From assembly GCF_003011895.2 (NCBI RefSeq), contig NZ_PXWF02000083.1:1-64000 (forward strand): a stretch of 64,000 nucleotides of DNA. The letters are read 5' to 3'. Made by a program: the position numbers and the translations under genes. This DNA is from Massilia glaciei (GTDB lineage: Bacteria; Pseudomonadota; Gammaproteobacteria; Burkholderiales; Burkholderiaceae_D). Under the pieces are notes generated by a model. The model searched no databases. It saw nothing but the letters and a program-made list of their open reading frames with translations, and was not told where the DNA came from. Shown in pieces: positions 1 to 8,218 of this stretch (its first letter is position 1; the number at the start of each line of letters is the position of its first letter).

Positions 1-685
1 CGAAGCCGGCCGCGCCGGGCGCGAGCGAGTCGAGGCCGGCCGCGGTGCCGACCCACAGGCGCCCGCCGGCGTCGCGCGCGAGCGCGTGCACGTCGTCGGC
101 GGCCAGGCTGGCCGGGTCGTCCTTGTCGTGGTGGTAGATGGTGAACTTGCCGCTGTCGGTGTCGAGGTGCTGCAGGCCGTCGCCGGTGGCCAGCCACAGC
201 CCGCGCCCGCCGTCGCCGACGATGGCGCGCACGTGGCGGTTGCCGTTGCCGCGCCTGGCCGGCTCGGGCGGCAGGTGGTGGCTGAAGCTCTGGGTGGCCG
301 GATCGAAGCGGTCGAGGCCGCCGTCGGTGCCGACCCACAGCCGGCCCGCGTGGTCCACGTGCAGCACCCGCACCCAGTTGTCGGCCAGGCTGCGGCGGTC
401 GTTGACGGCGTTGCGGTAGTTGTGGACCCGGTAGCCGTCGTAGCGCGACAGGCCGGCTTGGCTGCCGAACCACATGAAGCCGTCGCTGTCCTGCGCCACC
501 GCCAGCACCGACTCCTGCGCCAGCCCCTGCTCCACGCTGAACTGCTCGAAGCGCAAGGTGCGCGCCGGCGCGGCCAGGCTGGCCGCGCACGCCAGCAGCG
601 CGCAGGCCAGCAGCAGCAGCAGCGCCAGCCGGCGCGGCGACGGCCGCGCGCCCGGACGGCGCGGATCGGGACGCGGCCAACTCAT
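1..685 (-). CDS. Two-component regulator propeller sensor, N-terminal part (cut by window edge)
   Basis: The reading frame is open from an ATG at 685 leftwards to the window edge, giving about 228 residues of a longer protein. It starts with an Arg/Pro-rich cytoplasmic stretch, a hydrophobic Leu/Ala signal or anchor segment (about residues 20-40), then repeated blades: FMWFGSQAGLSRYDGY, RLWVGTDGGLDRFD, LWLATGDGLQHLDT, RLWVGTAAGLDSLA. This WxGTxxGLxRxD pattern is the Reg_prop blade of periplasmic beta-propeller sensors (HTCS type), which usually continue into a Y_Y_Y domain and then a histidine kinase, GGDEF or output domain. The output domain lies outside the window, so the signalling chemistry is unknown. 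The next gene inward, a patatin, starts about 1.2 kb away on the same strand and ends 24 bp upstream of this start. Confidence 0.85.
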   Translation of the reverse strand, partial: MSWPRPDPRRPGARPSPRRLALLLLLACALLACAASLAAPARTLRFEQFSVEQGLAQESVLAVAQDSDGFMWFGSQAGLSRYDGYRVHNYRNAVNDRRSLADNWVRVLHVDHAGRLWVGTDGGLDRFDPATQSFSHHLPPEPARRGNGNRHVRAIVGDGGRGLWLATGDGLQHLDTDSGKFTIYHHDKDDPASLAADDVHALARDAGGRLWVGTAAGLDSLAPGAAGF

Positions 686-708
686 TGATGCTCCAATCAT
701 GGGGGCCG

Positions 709-1890
709 TCACGATCCGAAGAACGCCAGCACGTCGTCCCTGCGGGCGCGCGTGTCGCGCTGCCCCAGCCCGATCAGTTCGCACGTGTAGCTGGCCTCGA
801 ACAGCAGGTAGGAGGCCAGCGCCGAGCCGCGCGCCTCGGTCGCGCCCAGGCTCGAGAGCAGGGTGCGGATGGTGCCCGGCAGGCTGGCGATGTGGCGGCT
901 GGCGATGTCGTCGAGCCGCTCGGACGGCGCGATCACGAGCAGCTCGACCGGCTTGAGCGGGGTTTTTCCGAGGTACTCCGGCGGCAGCACCGACAGCGTC
1001 AGGTTGATCCGGTTGAGCCGTTCGATGTCGACCGCGAGGCTGTCGAGGAAGATCGAGGACAGCGCGTGGCCGGCGATCTGGGCCAGGCTCGGGTAGCGCG
1101 CCGCGCCGGCCGCCTCGTGCGCCGGCTCGGAGAGGCGGCCGGCGCCGACCACCAGCACCTTGGACGCGCCGAGGTGGATCGCCGGCGAGATCGGCGCCAG
1201 CTGGCGCATCGAGCCGTCGCCGCAGTACTCGCGGTGGCCGCCCGTGTACAGCGGCACGGCCGGGAAGATGAACGGGATCGCCGAGGACGCGAGCAGGTGC
1301 TCGACCCCGATCTGGTCCTGCAGCGCGATGCGCTGCATGCGCACCCACGGCTCGATCTCGGCGGCGGTCTGGTAGAAGGTCAGGTGGTTGCCTGCGCTGT
1401 AGGACGAGGCGGTGACCGCGAGCGCGTGCAGCAGGCCGTCGGCGAGCGCGGCGTCGAGCCGCGGCAGGTCGAGCATGCGGTGCAGCAGGCCCACCAGCGG
1501 GGTGTTGTCGAGCAGCGAGGTGGGCGGCGCGGCGCGCCATTTGCGCAGCAGCCAGCCGAACGAGAGCAGCGAGAGCCAGCGCGCGCCCGAGCGCAGCACG
1601 CCGAGCGAGTCGGCGCGGTAGACCTGGGCGACCGTCATGTTCTCCCAGACGTCGAGCAGCTTTTGCACGCCCTCGCCGAAGTTGTCGGCGCGGCAGGCCA
1701 GCGCGGTGGCGTTGATGGCGCCGGCAGAGGTGCCGCAGATGATGTCGAACGGGTTGCGCGAAGGCGGCCAGCCGGCCTCCCACAGAATCTGGGAGATCGC
1801 CTGCAGCACCCCGACCTGGTAGGCGGCGCGGGCTCCCCCTCCGCTCAATATCAAGCCGGTTTTTTTAGGTAATGCCTGATGTAATCCCAT
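709..1890 (-). CDS. Patatin-like phospholipase family protein
   Basis: The 393-residue protein has a full patatin core. The glycine-rich oxyanion loop GGGARAAYQ lies at residues 17-25, the nucleophile elbow is GTSAG with Ser55, and the dyad Asp sits in a DGS motif near residue 230. Patatins are Ser/Asp lipid acyl hydrolases. No signal peptide is visible and the oxyanion loop begins almost at the N terminus, so a cytosolic or membrane-peripheral enzyme is likely. The stop is only 23 bp upstream of the sensor gene start, so the two may be cotranscribed. Substrate cannot be told from sequence. Confidence 0.88.
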   Translation of the reverse strand: MGLHQALPKKTGLILSGGGARAAYQVGVLQAISQILWEAGWPPSRNPFDIICGTSAGAINATALACRADNFGEGVQKLLDVWENMTVAQVYRADSLGVLRSGARWLSLLSFGWLLRKWRAAPPTSLLDNTPLVGLLHRMLDLPRLDAALADGLLHALAVTASSYSAGNHLTFYQTAAEIEPWVRMQRIALQDQIGVEHLLASSAIPFIFPAVPLYTGGHREYCGDGSMRQLAPISPAIHLGASKVLVVGAGRLSEPAHEAAGAARYPSLAQIAGHALSSIFLDSLAVDIERLNRINLTLSVLPPEYLGKTPLKPVELLVIAPSERLDDIASRHIASLPGTIRTLLSSLGATEARGSALASYLLFEASYTCELIGLGQRDTRARRDDVLAFFGS

Positions 1891-2132
1891 ACGGCAAGAT
1901 TAGCAGGGTCCGGGCATTTTGCGGGAGAAAGTTGCAGCTAATGCATTTTCTGTTGCCCCGGCGCGTATATGCATTTCTGAATAACCCGGGTATGTGTTAT
2001 ACAAAAATGCATGTACACGCGGGCCTGCGCAGATGCGCCATCCCGGATCTGGCTCATACTGAATATAGACACAGTTGTCAGGCGCTGTGAGCGGCGGCGA
2101 CAATCTTCGTCCATCACACTAGGTGCCATACT

Positions 2133-2732
2133 ATGAACAGCTCGATTGCGAGGAACGCGTTGCCCGATAGCGCCGATAAGCCACGCGTTTTCAAGTTAAA
2201 GCGGTTTTCAAAAGATACCAAGAAGGAAGGGATTAAAGACGACGAGCTTTGCCAAGCCATCGCGGATGGCTTGAGGAGGGCAAGGGGGGAAATCTAGGAG
2301 CCTGTCGGACTTAGGATCGTCGGCTGCAAAAAATGCTGGACGGTCCATATTTCGCCGCTTTCTCGGCCAATAGCTCGCTATTGGCACTGCGAAATCGTCA
2401 AAATCTGGCCTCGTCCAGCACTTTTTTCGCTTCGACTCCCTAAGTCCGACAGGCTCCTAGGCGGTAACGTTTGGAAGAAAAGGCTCAAGCAAAATCGAAA
2501 TCGCTCCATAGTGCTGACCAAGCCGAAGGATTTTTGGGTTTTCGCCTACATGTTCGCCAAAAGCGACAAGGATAACTTGGATGCCGACGAGTTGGCCGGG
2601 TTCAAGAACCTGTCGACCAACTATGGCGTCGCGGGCTTGGCCGGGATGGTTAAGTTAGTCGCGGCAAAAACGGCAATGGAGATTTGTCATGAATGCGAAG
2701 ATAAAGAGTTCGGCAGCCACAAGGAAACCTAA
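2133..2732 (+). pseudogene. RelE/HigB-type toxin gene split by a palindromic insertion
   Basis: The first part (2133-2297, 54 codons) encodes MNSSIARN... with FKLKRFSKDTKKEGIKDDEL, the N-terminal pattern of the RelE-like toxin family of about 115 residues. It ends at a TAG lying at the edge of a 167-bp inverted-repeat element (2294-2460). Family sequence resumes right after the element: GGNVWKKRL from 2460, then FWVFAYMFAKSDKDNLDADE, typical of the C-terminal half. Simple removal of the element (keeping one copy of the CTAG overlap) leaves the halves one base out of frame, so an additional indel, perhaps in the G6 run at 2284-2289, is likely. The 3' part overlaps the antitoxin gene by 44 bp, the usual toxin-first arrangement. 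The toxin is probably inactive. Family assignment is by recognition of motifs, not by alignment. Confidence 0.75.
2294..2460. repeat. 167-bp palindromic element (family A) inside the toxin gene
   Basis: The two outer 22 bases (2294-2315 and 2439-2460) are perfect inverted repeats beginning CTAGGAGCCTGTCGGACTTA. Inside, GCTGGACG and CGTCCAGC form a second pair, and the centre carries CCAATAGC-TCGC-TATTGG, so nearly the whole element can fold back on itself. It has no coding capacity. The palindromic CTAG at both ends could be part of the element or a target duplication. It behaves like a MITE or other non-autonomous element that has landed in the toxin frame. Confidence 0.85.
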
Positions 2733-3027
2733 GAGCCGCGCCATGGCGGCGATACTCGAGGCGGCGCAAGACATGGCCGATGCCGGCTTGATCGATAAGA
2801 AGACGATGCGCGACTATGAGGGGCTTTGCTCGGTCCCGCAGATGACGGCCGAAGATGTCGTGCGCATTCGAAGCGCAGCCCAGGCAAGCCAGAACTATTT
2901 TGCCAGGGCGCTCAACGTAAGCGCCTCGACCGTCCAAAAGTGGGAGTCGGGCGCGAAGAAACCAAGTGGCCTCGCGGCGAAGATGTTGACCATCGTTGAA
3001 AAACACTGTCTAGAAATTCTGTCGTGA
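2689..3027 (+). CDS. XRE/HigA-like antitoxin, NadS type
   Basis: The 112-residue protein has a basic N terminus and a C-terminal helix-turn-helix. ASQNYFARALNVSASTVQKW followed by ESGAKKPSG is the classic Cro/C1 recognition region of the NadS/HigA antitoxins that follow RelE-type toxins. The ATG at 2689 lies inside the toxin 3' end, so translation of the two is coupled in the intact arrangement. It would bind the operon promoter and neutralise the toxin. Because the toxin gene is broken, this gene is probably a surviving orphan antitoxin. Confidence 0.85.
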   Translation: MNAKIKSSAATRKPKSRAMAAILEAAQDMADAGLIDKKTMRDYEGLCSVPQMTAEDVVRIRSAAQASQNYFARALNVSASTVQKWESGAKKPSGLAAKMLTIVEKHCLEILS

Positions 3028-3056
3028 ATGGAAGGCATGTTGCCTGCCATCGCCGG

Positions 3057-4847
3057 CTAGTCGCCCTTGGCCTCGCCCTCGCGGCGCGGGTCGGCGCCGC
3101 CGAACCAGATCGGGATGCCGTGCACCTGGCCGCGCTGGATCCCGTGCAGGCCCGAGTTCATATCCCAAAAGCGCAGCGTGTGGCCGCGCGCGCGCAGCGC
3201 CTCCGTCACGGCCGGGCCGAAGCGCCCCGCCTCGAGCTCGGTCGGGCCGTTGCGGCTGCCGAAGTTCGGCAGCGCGATCGCCTGCTGCACGTTCATGCCC
3301 CAGTCCATGGTTCCGACCAGCACCTTGGCCACGTAGTTGATGATGGCCGGCCCGCCGGGCGATCCGACCGCCAGCACCAGCTTGCCGCTGGCGCGCTCGA
3401 ACACGATGGTCGGGCTCATCGCGCTGCGCGGGCGCTTGCCGGGCTGGACCCGGTTGGCAATCGGACCCTCGGCGTCAAGGGCGTCGAACGAGAAGTCCGT
3501 CAACTGGTTGTTGAGCATGAAGCCGCGCACCATCTGGCGCGCGCCGAACGCGTCCTCGATCGTGGTCGTCATCGACAGGCCGGCGCCGTTGGCGTCGACC
3601 ACCACCAGGTGCGAGGTCGAGGCGGTCTCGATCGCGTTGTCGCGGCCCCAGGCGACATCGAAGCCGGGCGGCTTGCCGGGCGGCGCCACGTCCATGCTGC
3701 GCTCGCCGATCAGGGCGGCGCGCGCGCGCAGGTAGATCTTGTCGATCAGGGCCGGCACGCCGCGCCCGGGCAGCGGCACGAAATCGGTGTCGGCCGCGTA
3801 GCGGTTGCGGTCGGCGTAGGCCAGCCGCGCCGCCTCCGAGAACAGGTGCACCGCCTCGGCCGTGGGCACGCCGTCGACCGGGGCCAGTTTGGCCATGTCG
3901 CGCGTCTCGAGGATGCCGAGCATCTGCGCGACGGCGATCCCGCCCGAGGACGGCGGCGGCATGCCGCACACGGTCCAGCGCCGGTAGTCGCTGCACACTG
4001 GCGGGCGCAGCTTGGGCCGGTAGCCGGCGATGTCGGCCGCCGTCAGCAGGCCCGGATTGGTCGGGTGGCCCGCCACCTTGTCCGCGATCGCCTGCGCGAT
4101 CGGGCCAAGGTGCAGGGCGTCGGCGCCGCCGGCGGCGATGGCGCGCATGGTGCGCCCGAGTTCGGGGTTGCGCAGCAAGGTGCCGACCGGCAGCGGCTGA
4201 AGGTTTTGGTCGTAGAAGTAGCGCGCCGCGACCGGGTCTTTTTTAAGGTGCGCGTCGCGCCCGAGCATGCCGTGCAGCCGCTCGCTGACCGCGAAGCCCT
4301 TGTCCGAGAGCGCGATGGCCGGTCCGAACAGGGTCTTCCAGGGCAGCTTGCCGTGTTGTTTGTGCGCCAGTTCGAGCATGCGCAGCACGCCGGGCGCGCC
4401 GACCGAACGGCCGCCGACGACGCCGAGAGCGCGCGGGACCGGGCCGCCCTCGGGCTTTTGGAACAGCCGTTCGGTGGCCGCCGACGGCGCCGTCTCGCGG
4501 CCGTCGAAGGCCTGCACCCGCTTGCCGTCGTAGTGCATCAAAAAGGCGCCGCCGCCGATGCCCGACGATTGCGGCTCGACCAGCGTGAGCACCATCTGGG
4601 CGGCGACGGCGGCGTCGATCGCGCTGCCGCCCTGCCTGAGCATCTCGTAGCCGGCCTCCACGGCGTGCGGATTGGCCGCCGCGATCATGTAGTTCTTGGC
4701 GGCCCAACCGGGTTTGCTGTGGACGGCGACCGTGCTTTCGGGCGCCTCCTGCGCGGCGTCCTGGGCGCGCGCGGGGACCGGGTTGAGACCGGCGGCCGAC
4801 AAGGCGGCGCAGGCGAGCAGGGACAACAGTGGGTGCGGCTTGGTCAT
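3057..4847 (-). CDS. ggt: Gamma-glutamyltransferase
   Basis: This 596-residue exported precursor cleaves gamma-glutamyl bonds of glutathione and transfers or hydrolyses the glutamyl group in the periplasm. The N terminus MTKPHPLLSLLACAALSAAG is a signal peptide. The self-processing site and catalytic Thr lie in TASTSHLVVVD (about residue 409), which divides the large and small subunits. The substrate-binding segment PRSAMSPTIVF and the oxyanion GSPGG are present near residues 500-520. Length matches the family. It is monocistronic, with a GC-rich hairpin (4866-4889) in its leader region. Confidence 0.95.
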   Translation of the reverse strand: MTKPHPLLSLLACAALSAAGLNPVPARAQDAAQEAPESTVAVHSKPGWAAKNYMIAAANPHAVEAGYEMLRQGGSAIDAAVAAQMVLTLVEPQSSGIGGGAFLMHYDGKRVQAFDGRETAPSAATERLFQKPEGGPVPRALGVVGGRSVGAPGVLRMLELAHKQHGKLPWKTLFGPAIALSDKGFAVSERLHGMLGRDAHLKKDPVAARYFYDQNLQPLPVGTLLRNPELGRTMRAIAAGGADALHLGPIAQAIADKVAGHPTNPGLLTAADIAGYRPKLRPPVCSDYRRWTVCGMPPPSSGGIAVAQMLGILETRDMAKLAPVDGVPTAEAVHLFSEAARLAYADRNRYAADTDFVPLPGRGVPALIDKIYLRARAALIGERSMDVAPPGKPPGFDVAWGRDNAIETASTSHLVVVDANGAGLSMTTTIEDAFGARQMVRGFMLNNQLTDFSFDALDAEGPIANRVQPGKRPRSAMSPTIVFERASGKLVLAVGSPGGPAIINYVAKVLVGTMDWGMNVQQAIALPNFGSRNGPTELEAGRFGPAVTEALRARGHTLRFWDMNSGLHGIQRGQVHGIPIWFGGADPRREGEAKGD

Positions 4848-4950
4848 CGGTTCTCCAAAATGAAAAGGCGCGCGACCGAGGCCGCGCGCCCTGATGGGAG
4901 CATCCTACAACAATTTGCCCCCGGAGGTCTCTGCCCGCTTCGCCGGCGAC

Positions 4951-5002
4951 TTACTTCGGAGGCTTACTTCGGCTCCCTACTTCGGCTCCCTACTTCGGCT
5001 GC
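4951..5002. repeat. 13-bp tandem repeat, four copies, covering the dehydrogenase stop codon
   Basis: Four consecutive 13-mers of the form YTACTTCGGMKSC lie at 4951, 4964, 4977 and 4990. The innermost copy contains the last codons (Pro-Lys) and the TAG of the 3-hydroxyacyl-CoA dehydrogenase gene, so the array consists of duplicates of the gene end placed just downstream of it. Two copies are identical apart from the first base, suggesting recent slippage. Confidence 0.85.
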
Positions 5003-5748
5003 ATGCGGATGGCGCCGTCGAGGCGGATGGTTTCGCCGTTGAGCATGGTGTTTTCGATGATGGCCTTGGCCAGGTGCGCGTACTCGGCCGGACGGCCGAG
5101 GCGCGGCGGGAACGGCACCATCTTGCCGAGCGCGTCTCGCACCTCTTCGGGCATGCCCATCAACATCGGGGTCTCGAAGATGCCGGGGGCGATCGTCATC
5201 ACGCGAATGCCGCTGCGCGCCAGGTCGCGCGCCATCGGCAGCGTCAGGCCGACCACGGCCGCCTTCGAGGCGCCGTAGGCGGCCTGCCCGATCTGGCCGT
5301 CGTAGGCCGCGACCGAGGCGGTGTTGATGATCACGCCGCGCTCGCCCGACTCGCCCGCTTCGGTCTTGCCCATCGCGTCGGCCGCCAGGCGCGCCATGTT
5401 GAAGGTGCCCACCAGGTTGATGTTGACGGTGCGCTGGAACACCTCGAGCGGGTGCGGGCCGTCCTTGCCGACCGTCTTGACGGCCGGCGCGACGCCGGCG
5501 CAATTGATCAGGCCGCGCAGGGTGCCCAACGCCACGGCGGCGGCGACCACGGCCATGCCGTCGGCCTCCGAGGTCACGTCGCACTTGACGAAGGTGCCGT
5601 TCAGTTCGGCCGCGAGCACGGTGCCCGCCTCGACCTGCACGTCGGCCAGCACGACCTTGCCGCCCGCCTCCGTGAGCATGCGCGCGGTGGCCGCGCCCAG
5701 GCCAGAGGCCCCGCCGGTGATGATGAAAACATTGTCTTGGATCTGCAT
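4990..5748 (-). CDS. 3-hydroxyacyl-CoA dehydrogenase, SDR family (HSD17B10-like)
   Basis: A 252-residue classical short-chain dehydrogenase. The NAD-binding TGGASGLG is at residues 11-18, followed by LADVQ (acidic residue favouring NAD), the NCAGV motif, the catalytic Ser in [14 protein letters not shown] and YGASKAA (Tyr/Lys pair). The insert [20 protein letters not shown] and the C-terminal [12 protein letters not shown] are typical of the type II 3-hydroxyacyl-CoA dehydrogenases that oxidise (S)-3-hydroxyacyl-CoA, including the 2-methyl branched intermediate of isoleucine breakdown. The ATG at 5748 follows GAGGACCATCC and fits the family start. An ACGT-type palindrome 31 bp upstream suggests control by a LiuR-like regulator. 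Confidence 0.9.
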   Translation of the reverse strand: MQIQDNVFIITGGASGLGAATARMLTEAGGKVVLADVQVEAGTVLAAELNGTFVKCDVTSEADGMAVVAAAVALGTLRGLINCAGVAPAVKTVGKDGPHPLEVFQRTVNINLVGTFNMARLAADAMGKTEAGESGERGVIINTASVAAYDGQIGQAAYGASKAAVVGLTLPMARDLARSGIRVMTIAPGIFETPMLMGMPEEVRDALGKMVPFPPRLGRPAEYAHLAKAIIENTMLNGETIRLDGAIRMQPK

Positions 5749-5779
5749 GGATGGTCCTCTTGAAGTTCTTGGTTGGCGG

Positions 5780-5801
5780 TTGACGTTGACGTAAACGTCA
5801 A
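5780..5801. promoter_or_regulatory. Candidate LiuR/MerR-type operator upstream of the dehydrogenase
   Basis: The core TTGACGTAAACGTCAA (5786-5801) is a palindrome apart from its two central bases, and ACGT occurs three times at 6-bp steps across 5780-5801. It lies 32-53 bp upstream of the dehydrogenase ATG. From memory, LiuR, a MerR-family regulator of branched-chain amino acid and fatty acid degradation in proteobacteria, uses an ACGT-NN-ACGT type site; the assignment is inference. Confidence 0.55.
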
Positions 5802-5891
5802 GTAACCGCGATTGTATCGAACTTTTGGCAGGAAAAACCGCCGCCGGGGCATCGCGGGCGCATTAAATGCCGATTAAAGGACCGACTCGAA

Positions 5892-5946
5892 GGCCGATCC
5901 ACGGCCGACCAACGGTTGATCAACGGCTGATCAACGGCCGACTAAA
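5892..5946. repeat. 11-bp tandem repeat, five imperfect copies
   Basis: Five 11-mers (GGCCGATCCAC, GGCCGACCAAC, GGTTGATCAAC, GGCTGATCAAC, GGCCGACTAAA) follow one another. The last unit overlaps the TAG stop (5942-5944) of the leftward secreted-protein gene, so the array again sits at a gene end. Confidence 0.8.
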
Positions 5947-6412
5947 AGCATTGCACCGTGTTGCCGGTGGTCGTGCACAGGCGGCCCTGGGGGTCGAGCA
6001 CGGCGTTGCCGCCGCCGCCGTTGTAGCGCTTGCCGTTGGTGTCGGTGCAGCCGCCCATGTCGCAACTGTTGATCTGGACGGGGCCGGACGGCGCGGCGGA
6101 GACGGGTGGGACCGCGGACGGCGCCGCGGGCGAAAGGGACGGCGCGCGGGCGATGGGCGCGGCGGGCGGCATCGTGATGATGTCCTGGCGCACCGCGCGG
6201 CGCTGCGGCGGCGCTTTTTTGGGCGGCTGGGCGCGCCTGGCCGGCCCGGCGGCGGGCGGCGCGGGCTCGGGCGCGGCCTTGGGCGCCGGCTTTGCCACCG
6301 GGACCGCGTACTCGGGCGAGAGCAGCGGCGCGTAGACGTCGGGCTCGGCGGCGCCGGCCGCAAGGCCTGTCAGCAGCAGCAGTGCTGCGAGAACGCGCGG
6401 GCGCAGTTTCAT
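5942..6412 (-). CDS. Exported Pro/Ala-rich protein of unknown function
   Basis: The ATG at 6412 gives 156 residues starting with a clean signal peptide (MKLRPRVLAALLLLTGLAAG). A longer frame upstream exists but would bury this signal, so 6412 is preferred. Residues about 30-110 are a low-complexity Pro/Ala/Lys linker. The C-terminal 45 residues are compact: INSCDMGGCTDTNGKRYN ... CTTTGNTVQCF, with four cysteines that could form disulfides. This small Cys domain resembles short periplasmic proteins common in Oxalobacteraceae, but I do not recognise a function. It stands alone and diverges from the CoA-transferase gene. Confidence 0.7.
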   Translation of the reverse strand: MKLRPRVLAALLLLTGLAAGAAEPDVYAPLLSPEYAVPVAKPAPKAAPEPAPPAAGPARRAQPPKKAPPQRRAVRQDIITMPPAAPIARAPSLSPAAPSAVPPVSAAPSGPVQINSCDMGGCTDTNGKRYNGGGGNAVLDPQGRLCTTTGNTVQCF

Positions 6413-6572
6413 GGCGTGCCTTTCAGGGCCGGGAGGGTCGTTGCCATTATCGGGCAGCCGCGGGTGCGCACGCCAGGCGAGTGGGAAACAGTTTGTAACA
6501 CGCATCTGGGGCGCCGTAAGGACCGGGTCAGCCCGCGCGCTTACCATGGAAGCCACGACAAAGGAAACCACA

Positions 6573-7871
6573 ATGCAGACGGTCCAACTCGAGTACCAGG
6601 AAAAACGCATGGACGCCGCCGCGGCGCTCGATCTCTTGCGCGACGGCGACACGATCATCGTTCCCACCGGGGCCGGCGAGCCGCCCGCGCTGCTGACGGC
6701 CCTGTCGGCGCAGCGCCACCGGTTCCGCGACATCCGGGTCGCGCAGATCCTGGCGCTGCGCAAGTACGACTATTTCGACCCGGAGACGGCGGCCCATGTG
6801 CGCCACGCGGCGCTGTTCTTCGGGCCCGCCTCGCGCGCCGGCGGCCAGCAGGGCTGGTCCGAATTCATCCCCAACCATTTTTCCGAGATACCGCTGCTGA
6901 TCGAGAGCGGCCAGATGGCGGCCGACGTGGTGTTCGCGCTGGCCTCGCCGATGGACGAGCACGGCAACTTCGCGCTGAGCCTGGGCACCGACTACACCAT
7001 GGCGGCGCTGGCCAGGGCGCGCGCGGTCGTGCTCGAGGTCAATCCGAACGTGCCGTTCACGCACGGCCGCTGCCATGTCCACGTCTCGCGCGTGCATGCC
7101 GTCGTCGAGAGCGAGGCGCCGCTGTTCGAGGTGGGGATGCCGGCGATCGGCCCGGTGCAGGAGGCGATCGGCCAGTATGTGGCCGAGATGATCGGCGACG
7201 GCGCGACCTTGCAGATCGGCTACGGGGGCATTCCCGACGCCGTCGTGACGCAGTTGAGCGGCAAGCGCGACCTCGGCGTCCACACCGAAATGCTCGGCGA
7301 CGGCATCCGCTCGCTGGTCGAGTGCGGCGCCGTCACCAACGGCCGCAAGAACGTGTTGCCGGGCAAGATGGTGGCCACCTTCGCGCTCGGCTCGAACAAG
7401 CTGTACCGGTTCATGCACCGCCACCCGATGCTCGAGATGCACCCGGCGGGCATCACCAACGACCCCTATTTGGCCGGGCAGAACGACAACCTGATGTCGA
7501 TCAACGCCACCCTGCAGATCGACCTGCTGGGCCAGTGCGGCTCGGAGAGCCTCGGCCACCTGCCCTATTCGGGCACCGGCGGCCAGGGCGACTTCGTGCG
7601 CGCGGCCAACCGCTCGCGCGGCGGGAAGTCGTTCATCGTGTTGCCGTCGACCTGCAAATCGGACACGCTCTCGCGCATCGTGCCCACGATCACGGCCGGC
7701 ACCCATGTCAGCACCGGCAAGAACGATGTGAACTATGTGGTCACCGAATTCGGGGTCGCGCAATTGCGCGGCAAATCGGCGCGCGAACGCGCCAGCGCGC
7801 TGATCGCGATCGCGCATCCGCACTTCAGGGCAGAGCTGCGGGCGGCGGCGAACAGGCTTTGCGTGTTTTGA
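6573..7871 (+). CDS. Acetyl-CoA hydrolase/transferase family protein (4-hydroxybutyrate CoA-transferase-like)
   Basis: With the ATG at 6573 the protein has 432 residues, the usual length of class I CoA-transferases of the 4-hydroxybutyrate/acetyl-CoA hydrolase group. An AAGGA lies 7 bp upstream of 6573, whereas the in-frame ATG at 6546 has none. The catalytic Glu lies in LGVHTEMLGDG, which forms the glutamyl-CoA thioester in this family, and IQIGYGGIPDAV-like and GTGGQGDFVRAA segments make the CoA site. It would move CoA between acetyl-CoA and a short carboxylate; the acceptor is unknown. It stands alone, divergent from the secreted protein gene. Confidence 0.88.
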   Translation: MQTVQLEYQEKRMDAAAALDLLRDGDTIIVPTGAGEPPALLTALSAQRHRFRDIRVAQILALRKYDYFDPETAAHVRHAALFFGPASRAGGQQGWSEFIPNHFSEIPLLIESGQMAADVVFALASPMDEHGNFALSLGTDYTMAALARARAVVLEVNPNVPFTHGRCHVHVSRVHAVVESEAPLFEVGMPAIGPVQEAIGQYVAEMIGDGATLQIGYGGIPDAVVTQLSGKRDLGVHTEMLGDGIRSLVECGAVTNGRKNVLPGKMVATFALGSNKLYRFMHRHPMLEMHPAGITNDPYLAGQNDNLMSINATLQIDLLGQCGSESLGHLPYSGTGGQGDFVRAANRSRGGKSFIVLPSTCKSDTLSRIVPTITAGTHVSTGKNDVNYVVTEFGVAQLRGKSARERASALIAIAHPHFRAELRAAANRLCVF

Positions 7872-7978
7872 GGGGCGGTGGAAAAACGTGTTCGTGCCGC
7901 GGGTAGCTGAATACAAAATACAAAAAAATCACGGCCGCGGGCCTGGAAGTTCGCGCTGAACGTCTGTGCAGACTCGCT

Positions 7979-8120
7979 ATGGGTCCCCGCTTTCGCGGGG
8001 ATGACGGGTACTCGTCCCCGCTTTCGCGGGGAGTCATTTCTGCCAATGGCAGGAATGACGGCTGGGGGGGGAACCGGGGACAGACCCCGGGAAACCGGGG
8101 ACAGACCCCTGTTACGCGGA
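7979..8120. repeat. Intergenic repeat cluster (family C hairpins and two GGGGACAGACCCC copies)
   Basis: The 347-bp gap between the CoA-transferase and the oxidase-fold gene holds two copies of the hairpin TCCCCGCTTTCGCGGGG, next to TGACGGG or GTCATTTC, then two direct copies of AACCGGGGACAGACCCC. The same hairpin recurs at 14280, 57800 and, in weaker form, 55160 and 62645. No gene is visible. Confidence 0.8.
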
Positions 8121-8218
8121 AACGTACGGGTTACGCGCCGCGCTTTCACGACTCCAACGTTTCCAAAGAACAGGGGGCTATTCGCCTCTGGCTTTTCCCT
8201 CTGGCTGTTTGCGCCCGG

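Noticed and set aside
1891-2132. Short frames on both strands before the toxin gene
   Set aside because: No ribosome sites or recognisable protein; more likely the promoter region of the toxin-antitoxin operon.
3024-5042. Long rightward frame of 672 codons opposite ggt
   Set aside because: It is the antisense shadow of ggt: composition is Arg/Ala/His-rich with no domain, and ggt has all catalytic motifs.
6413-6763. N-terminal extension of the secreted Pro-rich protein
   Set aside because: It would place a clear signal peptide in the middle of the protein and overlaps the divergent CoA-transferase promoter region.
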